Assembly (NCBI GenBank): GCA_963716005.1
Contig: OY970285.1
Span: 620,001 to 684,000, forward strand
Length of the DNA: 64,000 nucleotides
DNA from: CAVRUF01 sp963716005
Lineage (GTDB): Bacteria > Actinomycetota > Thermoleophilia > Gaiellales > Gaiellaceae
Direction of reading: 5' to 3'
Position numbers and translations under genes: made by a program
In this document: positions 22,965 to 30,980 of the stretch, piece after piece
Position numbering within the stretch: the first letter of the stretch is position 1
Layout: the number at the start of each line of letters is the position of its first letter
Notes under the pieces: generated by a model
The model's database searches: none
What the model was told of the DNA's origin: nothing
Seen by the model: only the letters and a program-made list of their open reading frames with translations

Positions 22965-23786
22965 ATGACTTCTGAACTCCCAGATCCCGCCGGTGGGCAC
23001 ATGCGGCCCCCATCCTTTTCCCCGGTGACGGACACGACTCTCGAGACACCCGTAACGCCCGAGCCCACTGCTGTGGAAGGCGCAGCTCCGCGCCCGGGCG
23101 AGACGCCGATGATCGTGTTCGAGAAGGTCACGAAGATCTACGACCCGAACATCCTGGCGCTCGACGACGTCTCGCTCACGATCGACAAGGGCGAGTTCGT
23201 CTTTCTCGTCGGCCCGTCCGGCTCCGGGAAGTCGACGCTCATGCGGCTCCTCCTGAAGGAGCTCGAGCCGACGGACGGCCGGATCATCGTGGGCGGCCGC
23301 GAGCTCGGACGGCTGAAGCGCTCGAAGGTTCCGATGCTGCGCCGCAACATGGGCTGCGTCTTCCAGGACTTCAAGCTGCTCTCGAACCGCAGCGCGTTCG
23401 ACAACGTCGCCTACGCGCTGATGGTGCAGGGCGACTCGCGCCGCTCGATCCGCTCGAAGGTGCCCGAGGTGCTCGGCCTCGTCGGGCTCTCCTCGAAGAT
23501 GAGTCAGTTCCCGGACGAGCTCTCCGGCGGCGAGCAGCAGCGCGTCTCGATCGCGCGCGCGTTCGTGAACCACCCGCCGCTCCTCATCTGCGACGAGCCC
23601 ACGGGGAACCTCGACCCGGACACGTCGGTCGGGATCATGCAGCTCCTCTACCGGATCAACCGCACGGGGACGACCGTGGTCATGGCGACTCATGACCGCG
23701 AAATGGTCGACAAGATGCGCCGCCGCGTGATCGCGCTCGACAACGGGATCGTCATGCGCGACGAGCGCCGCGGAGGCTACGGCTAG
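22965..23786 (+). CDS. ftsE: Cell division ATP-binding protein FtsE
   Basis: FtsE is the ABC ATPase that with FtsX controls peptidoglycan hydrolases at the septum. The ATPase core starts at residue 49 (MIVFEKVTKIYDPN) with Walker A GPSGSGKST, Q-loop VFQDFKLL, signature LSGGEQQR, Walker B LLICDEPTGNLD and H-loop MATHDREM. The first 48 residues are Pro/Thr-rich and unlike the family. ATG 23109 would give the usual 225-residue protein, and ATG 23001 is intermediate; TAGACT at 22956-22961 is too close to 22965 for that start to be on a leaderless transcript. The true start is therefore probably downstream of 22965. Confidence 0.95.
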   Translation: MTSELPDPAGGHMRPPSFSPVTDTTLETPVTPEPTAVEGAAPRPGETPMIVFEKVTKIYDPNILALDDVSLTIDKGEFVFLVGPSGSGKSTLMRLLLKELEPTDGRIIVGGRELGRLKRSKVPMLRRNMGCVFQDFKLLSNRSAFDNVAYALMVQGDSRRSIRSKVPEVLGLVGLSSKMSQFPDELSGGEQQRVSIARAFVNHPPLLICDEPTGNLDPDTSVGIMQLLYRINRTGTTVVMATHDREMVDKMRRRVIALDNGIVMRDERRGGYG

Positions 23787-23789
23787 ACC

Positions 23790-24677
23790 GTGCGCACCAA
23801 GCTCTTCATCTCCGAGGCGTGGCGCTCGGTGACCTCGAACCTCTCGACCGCGATCGCGGCGACGATGACCGTGCTCATCGGGATGTTCCTGCTCGGCCTC
23901 TTCATCGCGCTCGGCTCGTGGGTCTACTCGTGGACGAACGACGTGAAGCGCGACCTCGTCGTGAACGTCTACTTCTGCACCGACACGTCGTGCAAGAAGG
24001 AGGCGTCCGAGCAGCAGATCGACGCCGTGCGCGCGCAGCTCGTCGGCATGCCCGAGGTGAAGGACGTGAAGTTCATCTCGAAGGAGAAGGCGCTCGAGAT
24101 CATGAAGGAGCGCAACCCGGATCTCGTCAGGGGCCTCACGAACAACCCGCTGCCGCCGTCGTTCCAGGTCATCCCGCACCGCGGCGAGGACGTGGGGGCC
24201 ATAGCGGCGCAGCTCGAGGCCAAACCGCCCGGGGTGCAGCTCGTGAACTACGGGAAGAAGACCGCGGACCGCGTGATCAAGGTCGCGAAGGTGATCGGAG
24301 CGATCTTCCTGGTGGGAAGCGTCATCCTGATCATCGCGTCGGTGCTTCTCATCGCGAACACGATCCGCCTGTCGATCTTCTCGCGCCGGCGTGAGGTCGA
24401 GGTGATGAAGCTCGTCGGCGCGACCAACTGGTTCGTCCGCGGGCCGTTCATGCTCGAAGGCCTCATCACCGGGTTCATCGGATCTCTGGCCGCCGTGATC
24501 CTCCTGCTCCTGGCGAAGGAGCTCGCGCTGCCGTCCATCGTCGGGCACACAGAGCTGACCCAGGACGACGTCCACGCGCTCAACTTCATCTGGATCTCGC
24601 TGATCATGATCGGCTCGAGCCTCTTCGTCGGCGCGCTCGGCTCCGGCATCACCCTGCACCGCTTCCTCAAGATCTAG
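23790..24677 (+). CDS. ftsX: Cell division protein FtsX
   Basis: FtsX is the membrane partner of FtsE, passing ATPase state to extracellular murein hydrolase activators. The 295-residue protein has an N-terminal helix (residues about 20-45), then an extracellular domain with a Cys pair (YFCTDTSCKKEA) and the FtsX-typical VKFISKEKALEIMKERNP. Three further helices follow (about 165-190, 220-245, 265-290), with the conserved RLSIFSRRREVEVMKLVGATNWFVR between. It starts 3 nt after ftsE, and the ctpA-type protease follows, a common actinobacterial arrangement. Confidence 0.96.
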   Translation: MRTKLFISEAWRSVTSNLSTAIAATMTVLIGMFLLGLFIALGSWVYSWTNDVKRDLVVNVYFCTDTSCKKEASEQQIDAVRAQLVGMPEVKDVKFISKEKALEIMKERNPDLVRGLTNNPLPPSFQVIPHRGEDVGAIAAQLEAKPPGVQLVNYGKKTADRVIKVAKVIGAIFLVGSVILIIASVLLIANTIRLSIFSRRREVEVMKLVGATNWFVRGPFMLEGLITGFIGSLAAVILLLLAKELALPSIVGHTELTQDDVHALNFIWISLIMIGSSLFVGALGSGITLHRFLKI

Positions 24678-24679
24678 CC

Positions 24680-25936
24680 ATGGGTGAACGGCGTCCAACG
24701 CCGCCAGAGGAGGTGCGCCCCCCGAAGTCCGACCGCTCCTATACTGGCGACTCTGTTTCCATGAGACGCCTTGTCGGGACCCTGGCCTTGGCCCTTCTCG
24801 TTGTTGGGGCCTTCATGCTGGGCCTGGCGCTCACGAAATCGCAGGCGGACACCACGGTCGCCTCGACGTTCCGCCTCGACGCCGGCGACTCGCCGACGCT
24901 TCTCATCGACCAGGTCCGGCAGGAGCTGACCGGCGGCTACTACACGAGCATCTCGCCGGCCGTTCTCGCCAAGCCCTCGATCGACGCGATCATCCATGGC
25001 CTCGAGGATCCGTACACGGACTACCTGACCGCCGACGAGTACGAGGATCTCCAGCGGCGCACGGCGCGAAGCTACTCGGGCGTCGGTCTCACCGTCGGCC
25101 GCAGCAAGGCGGGCCTGATCGTGAAGGAAGCGCTCGCCGGGCCTGCGAAGGCGGCCGGGATCAAGCCAGGCGACCGGATCGTGTCGATCGACGGCCACTC
25201 GGTGAAGCGGCTCCCGTTCCAACGCTCGCTCGAGCTCCTGAAGGGCGAGGAGGGGACGACGGTGCAGCTGATCGTGCGGCGACCGCGTGAGGACCAGCTG
25301 CGGTTCACGGTCCAGCGCTCGGCGATTGCGCTGCCCGCGGTGCGCTCCCAGATGATCGTCCGAAACAAGCGCAAGCTCGCCCACGTGCGCGTCCTCTCCT
25401 TCCGGGTCAACGCGGTGAACGGTGTCGCGAAGCGGGTTCGCCGGCTCGTGAACAACGGGGCCGAGGGCGTCGTGCTCGACCTGCGCGGCAATCCCGGCGG
25501 GCTCCTCGCCCAGGCCGTCGACACCGTGTCGCTTTTCCTCGGCGAAGGCGTGGTCTGCGTGACCGAGGGCGTCCACCACGGCCGCCACGTCTACCGGGTG
25601 AGCGGCAAGGCGCCGCTCTCCGAGGTGCCGGTGATCGTCCTCGTGGACGAGCGCAGCGCGAGCGCCGCCGAGATCGTCGCCGCGGCTCTCGACGACCACG
25701 ACCGCGCTCTCGTGATCGGCGAGCCCACGTACGGCAAGGCGTCGGTGCAGTCGGTGCGCGGCCTCACGAACGGCGACGCGCTGAAGCTGACGACCGCCGT
25801 GTACCGCACGCCGAACGGCACGAACCTGACCGGGCACGGGATCGATCCCGAGGTCGAGGTTCGCGACCTGCCCGCCACGCGCCACGACGAGGCGCTCGGC
25901 CGGGCCGCTCAGCTTCTCCTAGCCCAGTTGGGCTAA
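24680..25936 (+). CDS. S41 family C-terminal processing protease
   Basis: This 418-residue protein is a CtpA-type serine protease anchored by an N-terminal helix (RRLVGTLALALLVVGAFMLGL). A PDZ domain (about 120-205, SGVGLTVGRSKAG, IKPGDRIVSIDG) precedes the S41 catalytic domain, with the Ser in VDERSASAAEIVAAAL and the Lys in GEPTYGKASVQ; the oxyanion region LRGNPGG is present. ATG 24680 follows ftsX by 2 nt. ATG 24761, just before the membrane helix, is an alternative and has TATACT 15 nt upstream (24740-24745). Position after ftsEX suggests processing of an envelope protein during division. Confidence 0.92.
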   Translation: MGERRPTPPEEVRPPKSDRSYTGDSVSMRRLVGTLALALLVVGAFMLGLALTKSQADTTVASTFRLDAGDSPTLLIDQVRQELTGGYYTSISPAVLAKPSIDAIIHGLEDPYTDYLTADEYEDLQRRTARSYSGVGLTVGRSKAGLIVKEALAGPAKAAGIKPGDRIVSIDGHSVKRLPFQRSLELLKGEEGTTVQLIVRRPREDQLRFTVQRSAIALPAVRSQMIVRNKRKLAHVRVLSFRVNAVNGVAKRVRRLVNNGAEGVVLDLRGNPGGLLAQAVDTVSLFLGEGVVCVTEGVHHGRHVYRVSGKAPLSEVPVIVLVDERSASAAEIVAAALDDHDRALVIGEPTYGKASVQSVRGLTNGDALKLTTAVYRTPNGTNLTGHGIDPEVEVRDLPATRHDEALGRAAQLLLAQLG

Positions 25937-25944
25937 CGAGCCTC

Positions 25945-27618
25945 GTGGATCTGGTCGTCTGCGAGCTCGCCCGCCGGGGCAAGCTCCTCGTCGGCGATCC
26001 GTTCTTCGAGGGCGGCGTGCCGCTCGTCGTCGACCGCAAGGGAGCCGGGGATGCCGGCATCGGCGATCTCGTCGTCCTGCGCTCCGGCCGCGGCCGTGCG
26101 CGGGTCGAGCGGGTGCTCGGCAAGCCGTCCGCGATCGAGACGGTGCTCGAAGGGCTGCTCTGGCACCTCGACGTGCGCCGGGCTCCGGCGCCGCTTCCTC
26201 CCGAGCCCGCCTGGGACGAGCCGGAGCGCGCCGATTTGCGCGACCTCCACGCGCTCACGATCGACCCGGAGACGGCCAAGGACTTCGACGACGCGCTCAG
26301 CCTGCGCACCGAGGGCGACGGCCTGCGCGTGTGGGTGCACATCGCCGACGTATCGGCGTACGTCCCCGTCGGCTCGCCCCTCGACCGCGACGCGTCCGAG
26401 CGCGCGTTCTCGACGTACATCCCCGGGACGGTCGAGCCGATGCTGCCGTCGGAGCTCTCCGACGACCGCTGCTCCCTTCGCCCGGACGTGGAGCGCCGCT
26501 GCGTCACGGTCGAGATCCCGTTCGACGGCGACCTGCGCGCAGGCGAGCCGCTCTACTACCGCAGCCTTATCCGCAGCCGGGCACGGCTCACGTACGGACA
26601 GGCGGAGGCGATCCTGGCGGGGAGCGAGAAGGCCGACGACGCGACGACCGAGACGCTGCGGCTCGCCGACCGAATCACCACGGAGTTGCGCCGCCGCCGC
26701 TTCGCCCGCGGCGCGCTCCAGATCGAGACCGGGGAGACGTCGTTCGAGTTCGACGGCGAGGGCGGCGTCGCTCGCGCGTGGCGCGAGTCCGAGCCGACCT
26801 CGCACCGGCTGGTGGAGGAGCTCATGATCCTCGCGAACGAGGCCGTCGGCGCGTTCCTCGCCTCGTGCCAGAGCGCGGCGCTCTTCCGCGTCCACGAGCG
26901 TCCGGAGCCGATGTCCGTGGAGCTCCTCCTCGCGAAGCTCCACGACCTCGAAGTCCCGACGCCGCCGACGCCGGAGCGGCTGGATCCCGTGTCCGCGTCG
27001 AGCCTTGCCGCCGCGGCCGCGTTGCAGGCGACGGAATACGCGCAGCAGTCGAACCGCGGGCGCGAGGCGTTTCCGACGCTCGTCCTGCGGGCGCTCAAAC
27101 AGGCGCGGTACGACCCGCGCAACCTCGGCCACTCGGGCCTCGCGAGCACCGCGTACGCGCACTTCACGTCGCCGATCCGCCGCTATCCCGATCTGGTCGT
27201 GCACCGCGCGCTGCTGGCGGAGCTTGGCCTCGCCGACGCCGCAGAAGGCGATCTCGACACGCTCGCCGACTGGACCTCGACCCGCGAGCGCGAGGCGGCG
27301 CAGGTCGAGTACCGCGCCGACGCGATCTGCGAGGCCTGGTACCTCGAGCGGCAGCTTTTCGAGTTCGGCTGGGACGCGGCGTTCGACGGCGAGATCACCG
27401 GCGCGATCGGCTCGGGCATCTTCGTGCGCTTCGGCGAGGTGTTCGAGGGCTACCTCCCGGCGCGGCATCTCCTCGGCGAGTACTTCGCGCTGAACCAGCT
27501 CGCGACCGCGCTCGTGGGGACGAAGACCGGCAGGCGCTACCGCCTCGGGGATCCCATCTCGGTGCGTGTCGAATCGATCGATCGCGTCGAAGGTAAGGTG
27601 GAACTGCGGTTGGCGTAA
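25945..27618 (+). CDS. RNB-domain ribonuclease (RNase R/II-like)
   Basis: RNB enzymes degrade RNA 3' to 5' processively. The 557-residue protein is shorter than typical RNase R (about 700-800) because the N-terminal cold-shock part is reduced. The RNB catalytic core starts near residue 95, with the metal-binding Asp cluster TIDPETAKDFDDAL and VHIADVSAYV, then YAHFTSPIRRYPDLVVHR. A C-terminal S1 domain (about 475-557) reads GEITGAIGSGIFVRFGEVFEGYLPAR. The GTG start lies 8 nt after ctpA. Its TAA overlaps the next ATG (TAATG). Confidence 0.92.
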   Translation: MDLVVCELARRGKLLVGDPFFEGGVPLVVDRKGAGDAGIGDLVVLRSGRGRARVERVLGKPSAIETVLEGLLWHLDVRRAPAPLPPEPAWDEPERADLRDLHALTIDPETAKDFDDALSLRTEGDGLRVWVHIADVSAYVPVGSPLDRDASERAFSTYIPGTVEPMLPSELSDDRCSLRPDVERRCVTVEIPFDGDLRAGEPLYYRSLIRSRARLTYGQAEAILAGSEKADDATTETLRLADRITTELRRRRFARGALQIETGETSFEFDGEGGVARAWRESEPTSHRLVEELMILANEAVGAFLASCQSAALFRVHERPEPMSVELLLAKLHDLEVPTPPTPERLDPVSASSLAAAAALQATEYAQQSNRGREAFPTLVLRALKQARYDPRNLGHSGLASTAYAHFTSPIRRYPDLVVHRALLAELGLADAAEGDLDTLADWTSTREREAAQVEYRADAICEAWYLERQLFEFGWDAAFDGEITGAIGSGIFVRFGEVFEGYLPARHLLGEYFALNQLATALVGTKTGRRYRLGDPISVRVESIDRVEGKVELRLA

Positions 27619-28538
27619 TGCGACTCGAAGGCATTCACCACATCACGTGCATCACGGGCGACGCGCCGCGCAACGTCGACTTCTACACGCGGGTGCTCGG
27701 CCTGCGGATGGTGAAGAAGACGGTCAATCAGGACGATCCGACCGTCTACCACCTGTTCTACGCCGACGAGCTGGGGAGCGCCGGCGCCGACCTGACCTTC
27801 TTCGAGTACCCGGGCGTTCCGCGTGGGCGGGCCGGGAACGGGATGGTGCACCGCGTCGTCTGGCGCGTCGGCTCCGAGGCGGCGCTCGACTTCTGGGCCG
27901 AGCGGCTCGAGGCGGACGGCATCGAGACGGAGCCCGACGTGTCCCGGCTGCGCTTCGCCGATCCCGAGGGGCTCGGACTCGAGCTCGCGGTGGTCGAGAA
28001 GTCTGATCCGCCGCTCGTCGCCAAGCATCCCGAGATCCCGGACGAGCACGCGATCCAGGGCTTCGACGCGGTGCGCGTCTACAGCGGCGCGCCGGATGCG
28101 AGCCAGGCGTTTCTCGAGGGGCTGAACTTCACGGCGCTGGCGCCGCTGCACGCGTGGGAGGCGCGCGGAGACGACCGCGGCGGCTTGTACGTCTACGACG
28201 ATCCGCCGGTCGAGCGCGGCATGGGTGGCGCCGGCACCGTCCATCACGTCGCCTGGTCGTCGCCGATCGACGAGCACGAGGCGTGGCGGGACGTCGTGCG
28301 CCAGGCGGGCGGGCACCCTACGCCCGTCATCGACCGCTTCTACTTCAAGTCGATCTACTTCCGCGAGCCGAGCGGTGTCCTATTCGAGATCGCCACGCTC
28401 GGCCCGGGCTTCACGGCCGACGAGCCGCTCGAGACGCTCGGCGAAGGATTGTCGCTGCCGCCGAACTTCGAGCACCTGCGCGAACGACTTGCCGACGTCC
28501 TCACGCCCCTCCCCGAGACGCGCACCCACGCCGGTTAG
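27618..28538 (+). CDS. VOC-family ring-cleaving dioxygenase-like protein (MhqO type)
   Basis: This 306-residue protein has two glyoxalase/VOC modules. The first (about 1-135) opens GIHHITCITGDAPRNVDFYTRVLGLRMVKKTVNQDD; the second (about 145-275) has the metal-ligand His in GTVHHVAWS and a Glu in SGVLFEIATLGPGF. The pattern is that of MhqO/CatE-like Fe(II) ring-cleaving dioxygenases used in quinone or phenol detoxification. It overlaps the RNase stop by one base and so is co-translated, though no functional link is apparent. Confidence 0.85.
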   Translation: MRLEGIHHITCITGDAPRNVDFYTRVLGLRMVKKTVNQDDPTVYHLFYADELGSAGADLTFFEYPGVPRGRAGNGMVHRVVWRVGSEAALDFWAERLEADGIETEPDVSRLRFADPEGLGLELAVVEKSDPPLVAKHPEIPDEHAIQGFDAVRVYSGAPDASQAFLEGLNFTALAPLHAWEARGDDRGGLYVYDDPPVERGMGGAGTVHHVAWSSPIDEHEAWRDVVRQAGGHPTPVIDRFYFKSIYFREPSGVLFEIATLGPGFTADEPLETLGEGLSLPPNFEHLRERLADVLTPLPETRTHAG

Positions 28539-28565
28539 ACGGCGGCTGTGGACGGTTCTGCGCTG

Positions 28566-28578
28566 AATCGTCACGATT
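28566..28578. promoter_or_regulatory. Perfect 13-bp palindrome upstream of smpB
   Basis: AATCGTCACGATT has 6-bp arms around a single C. It ends 6 bp before the -35-like hexamer of the candidate smpB promoter. It could be an operator; no regulator is identified. Confidence 0.35.
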
Positions 28579-28584
28579 TCGCGC

Positions 28585-28613
28585 GAGACACGCGCGCTTT
28601 TCGCCGGTAGCGT
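28585..28613 (+). promoter_or_regulatory. Candidate sigma-A promoter upstream of smpB
   Basis: GAGACA (28585-28590) and TAGCGT (28608-28613) are separated by 17 bp. A 6-bp hairpin (GGGGCG-GAA-CGCCCC) lies in the resulting leader. Confidence 0.4.
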
Positions 28614-28683
28614 CATCAGCGGGGGTAGAGGGGCGGAACGCCCCGTGGGGAAAGGTTCACGCGAGCGAGGGGCGCCGCTCCGC

Positions 28684-28689
28684 GACAAT
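28684..28689 (+). promoter_or_regulatory. Putative leaderless -10 element for smpB
   Basis: GACAAT ends exactly 6 nt before the smpB ATG, matching the spacing at metH and other genes in this window. Confidence 0.45.
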
Positions 28690-28695
28690 GGGAGC

Positions 28696-29244
28696 ATGGC
28701 CCGTCCATCCGGAACGAAGACGATCGCGGACAACCGCCGCGCCCGCCACGACTACCACCTGCTCGACAAGGTCGAAGCGGGTCTCCAGCTGACGGGCACG
28801 GAGGTCAAGTCGCTCCGCCAAGGCCACGCGGTACTCCAGCGCGCCTACGGCGACATCCGTGGCAACGAGGCCTGGCTCGTCGGGGCGCACATCCCCGAGT
28901 ACGCCGAGGGCAACATCGCGAACCACGACCCGGACCGCGACCGCAAGCTGCTCATGCACCGTCGCGAGATCGACCGGCTCGCCGCCCAGGTCGCCGAGAA
29001 GGGCCTGACGCTCGTCCCCACGAAGCTCTATTTCAAGGACGGCCGGGTGAAGGTCGAGATCGCCGTCGCGCGCGGCAAGGAGACGCGCGACAAACGCCGC
29101 GATGTCGCTGACCGCGACGCGAAGCGCCAGATCGAGCGCGCCCTGAAGTCCCGCGGCGCGGGACGACTAGGCGGCCGCGGCTACAATTCGACTACACACA
29201 TACGGGGGCGATCAGGTTTCGACGTGGTCGATGCTCCGGTCTAG
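28696..29244 (+). CDS. smpB: tmRNA-binding protein SmpB (3' end overlaps ssrA as written)
   Basis: SmpB carries tmRNA to stalled ribosomes in trans-translation. The core is clear: TIADNRRARHDYHLLDKVEAGLQLTGTEVKSLR spans the family signature, with LIPHIPEY-like VGAHIPEYAEGN and LTLVPTKLYFKDGRVKVEIAVARGK. As written the protein is 182 residues and its last 13 codons lie within the tmRNA gene. Normal SmpB is about 157 residues. Dropping one G in GCGGGACGACTAG near 29160 would end the protein at the TAG 29168-29170 with exactly 157 residues. So the overlap is either real or a one-base insertion like those in other genes here. Confidence 0.93.
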   Translation: MARPSGTKTIADNRRARHDYHLLDKVEAGLQLTGTEVKSLRQGHAVLQRAYGDIRGNEAWLVGAHIPEYAEGNIANHDPDRDRKLLMHRREIDRLAAQVAEKGLTLVPTKLYFKDGRVKVEIAVARGKETRDKRRDVADRDAKRQIERALKSRGAGRLGGRGYNSTTHIRGRSGFDVVDAPV

Positions 29245-29289
29245 CTGCAAGCCGAGGTCGCCGGTCGGCCTCGTAAAACAACCGGCACC

Positions 29290-29328
29290 AATGCAAGTGC
29301 GGATAACGAACTCGCACTCGCTGCCTAA
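29290..29328 (+). other. tmRNA proteolysis-tag coding segment
   Basis: The frame AAT GCA AGT GCG GAT AAC GAA CTC GCA CTC GCT GCC TAA encodes NASADNELALAA and a stop. The ending LALAA is the protease-recognition end typical of tags. The exact resume codon is not certain; it could lie one or two codons upstream. Confidence 0.8.
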
Positions 29329-29464
29329 CTTCGGTTAGCTAGCGCGTCGGCCCAGTCTTCGGCCCGTGGGACTGGAATCCGGCGTCAACAAACGGGCTTG
29401 CCGCCTAGGGAGAGTCACTCGCCCGAAGCGGGACTTCAAAGGAGGACTAGTCCGGCAGTGGGCG

Positions 29465-29490
29465 GCCTGCGAACCAGCCGCCGGGCGAAC
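29465..29490 (+). repeat. Direct repeat copy A, inside tmRNA
   Basis: This 26-bp stretch of tmRNA recurs in the same orientation at 30084-30109 with a single mismatch; the first 21 positions are identical. Its core is CCTGCGAACCAGCCGCCGGG. Confidence 0.85.
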
Positions 29491-29630
29491 TCCAATCGCA
29501 GGACAAGCTTGTAGACGCTAGGTCGGTACGACCTCGGACGCGGGTTCGATTCCCGCCGCCTCCATCAGGCCGCTGTTCATGCGGATCGCTCTCGGGCTCG
29601 CGGCCGCGATCGCCGGCGTTCGCCCTAAAC

Positions 29631-30026
29631 TCACCTCTTGTGATGCCCTCCCGCCGGGCCTGATCGGCCTGAGGTCGTCGAGCCAGCCGAGTCGGCAAGC
29701 ACCAGCGTGATCGACGAGACGAGGAACGCGGCGACCACCGGCATGATCATCTGAACGCTCGTCCACCTTCCGCTCGCGAGTTTCAGCCCTCCGACGAGCG
29801 CACCGAAGAGCGCGGCCAGCACGAGATCGCCCAGCGTCGGCTGGAGCACCAGGCAGATGCCGACGGTGAGCACCACGTGGCTCAGGACGGTGGCCTCGGG
29901 TCCGAAGCGCGGCTGCATGGCCACGATTTCCTCCACCCTGCGGATGCCGGCGGCGGGAGGCACCGCGGCGTGCTCGGCTTCTTTCAGGAGGTCGTGGAGC
30001 GCAGCCGTCTGGTCGAGCCGGAGCAC
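29631..30026 (-). pseudogene. Fragment of a threonine/serine exporter (ThrE-type) membrane protein
   Basis: The 131-residue frame has a short soluble part (RLDQTAALHDLLKEAEH, then PPAAGIRRVEEIVAMQPRFGP) and three membrane helices: VVLTVGICLVLQPTLGDL, LVLAALFGALVGGLKL and MPVVAAFLVSSITLVLA. This resembles the middle of ThrE-family exporters, which are normally over 400 residues. The N-terminal domain and the later helices are missing. It starts at a GTG in a frame that stays open upstream to the TAA of the next gene. It lies between tmRNA and a 26-bp copy of tmRNA sequence, so it looks like a leftover of a rearrangement. A short intact protein cannot be excluded. Confidence 0.5.
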
Positions 30027-30083
30027 CCCGCGCAGCTGCTTCGTCGACTCGACCGCTGCGACAGAGCCGCCCCAAACTGGCGC

Positions 30084-30109
30084 GCCTGCGAACCAGCCGC
30101 CGGGTGAAC
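30084..30109 (+). repeat. Direct repeat copy B, partial tmRNA sequence
   Basis: This copy matches 25 of 26 bases of tmRNA positions 29465-29490, in the same orientation and 619 bp away. The flanks do not match tmRNA. It lies in the upstream region of the ThrE-like fragment. Confidence 0.85.
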
Positions 30110-30119
30110 GCGCGTCGCG

Positions 30120-30980
30120 TTACCGCGCCCTGGTCGCCCGCTCGAGCACCCGCCCGGCCGGTCGCATGCTCGGCGAGCGCCACACGTGTCGCTCCTCGAA
30201 GGGCCACGCGTAGACGGGGTTGCCCTCGCGAACCAGTTCGAGCAGACCTGGCTCGCCGAGCTCCTTGACGGACCACTCGTAGAGCCGCTGCAGCCGCGGC
30301 ACGATCACCGCGTAGTCGAGCAGTCGGCCGAGGCGCTGCTCTTCGGCGACGTAGCGGTCGACGTCGAGCGCGAGCGGATAACGGTTCGGAAGCACGCGGC
30401 GGAGTGAGAGAAAGACGCCGGCCATCCCTAGCCGGGGGTCGCCGAGCACGCGGCCGAGCGGAGCGAACTGTCCCAGCGCCAGGCGCGGCGCTCCGACGAG
30501 TGCGTGCGCGTAGAGCACGCGGACGAGCGCGACGTTCATGAAGAAGCGCTCCGGCGCGCTCTCCGCTTCGGCCAGGTCGCGGTGCTCCAGGTAGGCCGCC
30601 ACGATGCTCGCGTTGTGCGCCCGGTACCAGTTGCGTCCCGTCGGTCTCGCGACGAACTCCAGCCACAGCTGCACAGGGCGCGACGACGGCTCTCCCGCCA
30701 AGCCGCCGACGAGTGCAACGGCTTCGCACCCGTCGCGCAGGAGCCGCTCGTTGACCGCCCGCCACCACACGCTGCCGGGCGGCGAGGCGTCGAGCGGCTC
30801 GAGCACGCCGCGATGCACCTGCCAGCGCATGAACGACAACGCCGCCCGCCGAAACGGCAGGTGTCGCGGGGCGCGGCCGGTCGGCCCGTGGTACGTCCGG
30901 ACGACCAGGGCGATGCGTGCCCCGGGATCGTCTCGCACGGCCGCAACCTGCGCCTCCGCCGAAGCGAGGGCAGCGCTCAC
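30120..30980 (-). CDS. Conserved-looking hypothetical protein
   Basis: I do not recognise this 286-residue soluble protein. It starts at GTG 30980 (SAALASAEAQVAAVRDDPGARIALVVRTYHGPTGRAPR) and has no signal peptide or membrane helix. Features include WYRAHNASIVAAYLEHRDLAEAESAPERFFMN, which is rich in conserved-type aromatic and charged residues, and a C-terminal FEERHVWRSPSMRPAG. Its GTG overlaps the TGA of the MFS gene upstream (GTGA), so the two form a translationally coupled pair, suggesting linked expression with the transporter. Confidence 0.7.
   Translation of the reverse strand: MSAALASAEAQVAAVRDDPGARIALVVRTYHGPTGRAPRHLPFRRAALSFMRWQVHRGVLEPLDASPPGSVWWRAVNERLLRDGCEAVALVGGLAGEPSSRPVQLWLEFVARPTGRNWYRAHNASIVAAYLEHRDLAEAESAPERFFMNVALVRVLYAHALVGAPRLALGQFAPLGRVLGDPRLGMAGVFLSLRRVLPNRYPLALDVDRYVAEEQRLGRLLDYAVIVPRLQRLYEWSVKELGEPGLLELVREGNPVYAWPFEERHVWRSPSMRPAGRVLERATRAR

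Larger units (their letters stand above)
29204..29564 (+). ncRNA. ssrA: Transfer-messenger RNA (tmRNA)
   Basis: tmRNA rescues ribosomes stalled on broken mRNA and tags the product for degradation. The 5' end GGGGGCG (29204-29210) pairs with CGCCTCC (29557-29563), forming the acceptor stem with one G-U pair; A29564 is the discriminator and CCA is not encoded. The 3' half has the T-arm GGGTTCGATTCCC, and the 5' part reads GATCAGGTTTCGACG, a conserved tmRNA opening. The tag-coding stretch lies at about 29290-29328. It sits directly after smpB, its protein partner. Confidence 0.95.

Noticed and set aside
28633..28647. Terminator after the VOC dioxygenase gene
   Set aside because: The GGGGCG-GAA-CGCCCC hairpin has no T-run and lies in the smpB leader, so termination is not supported.
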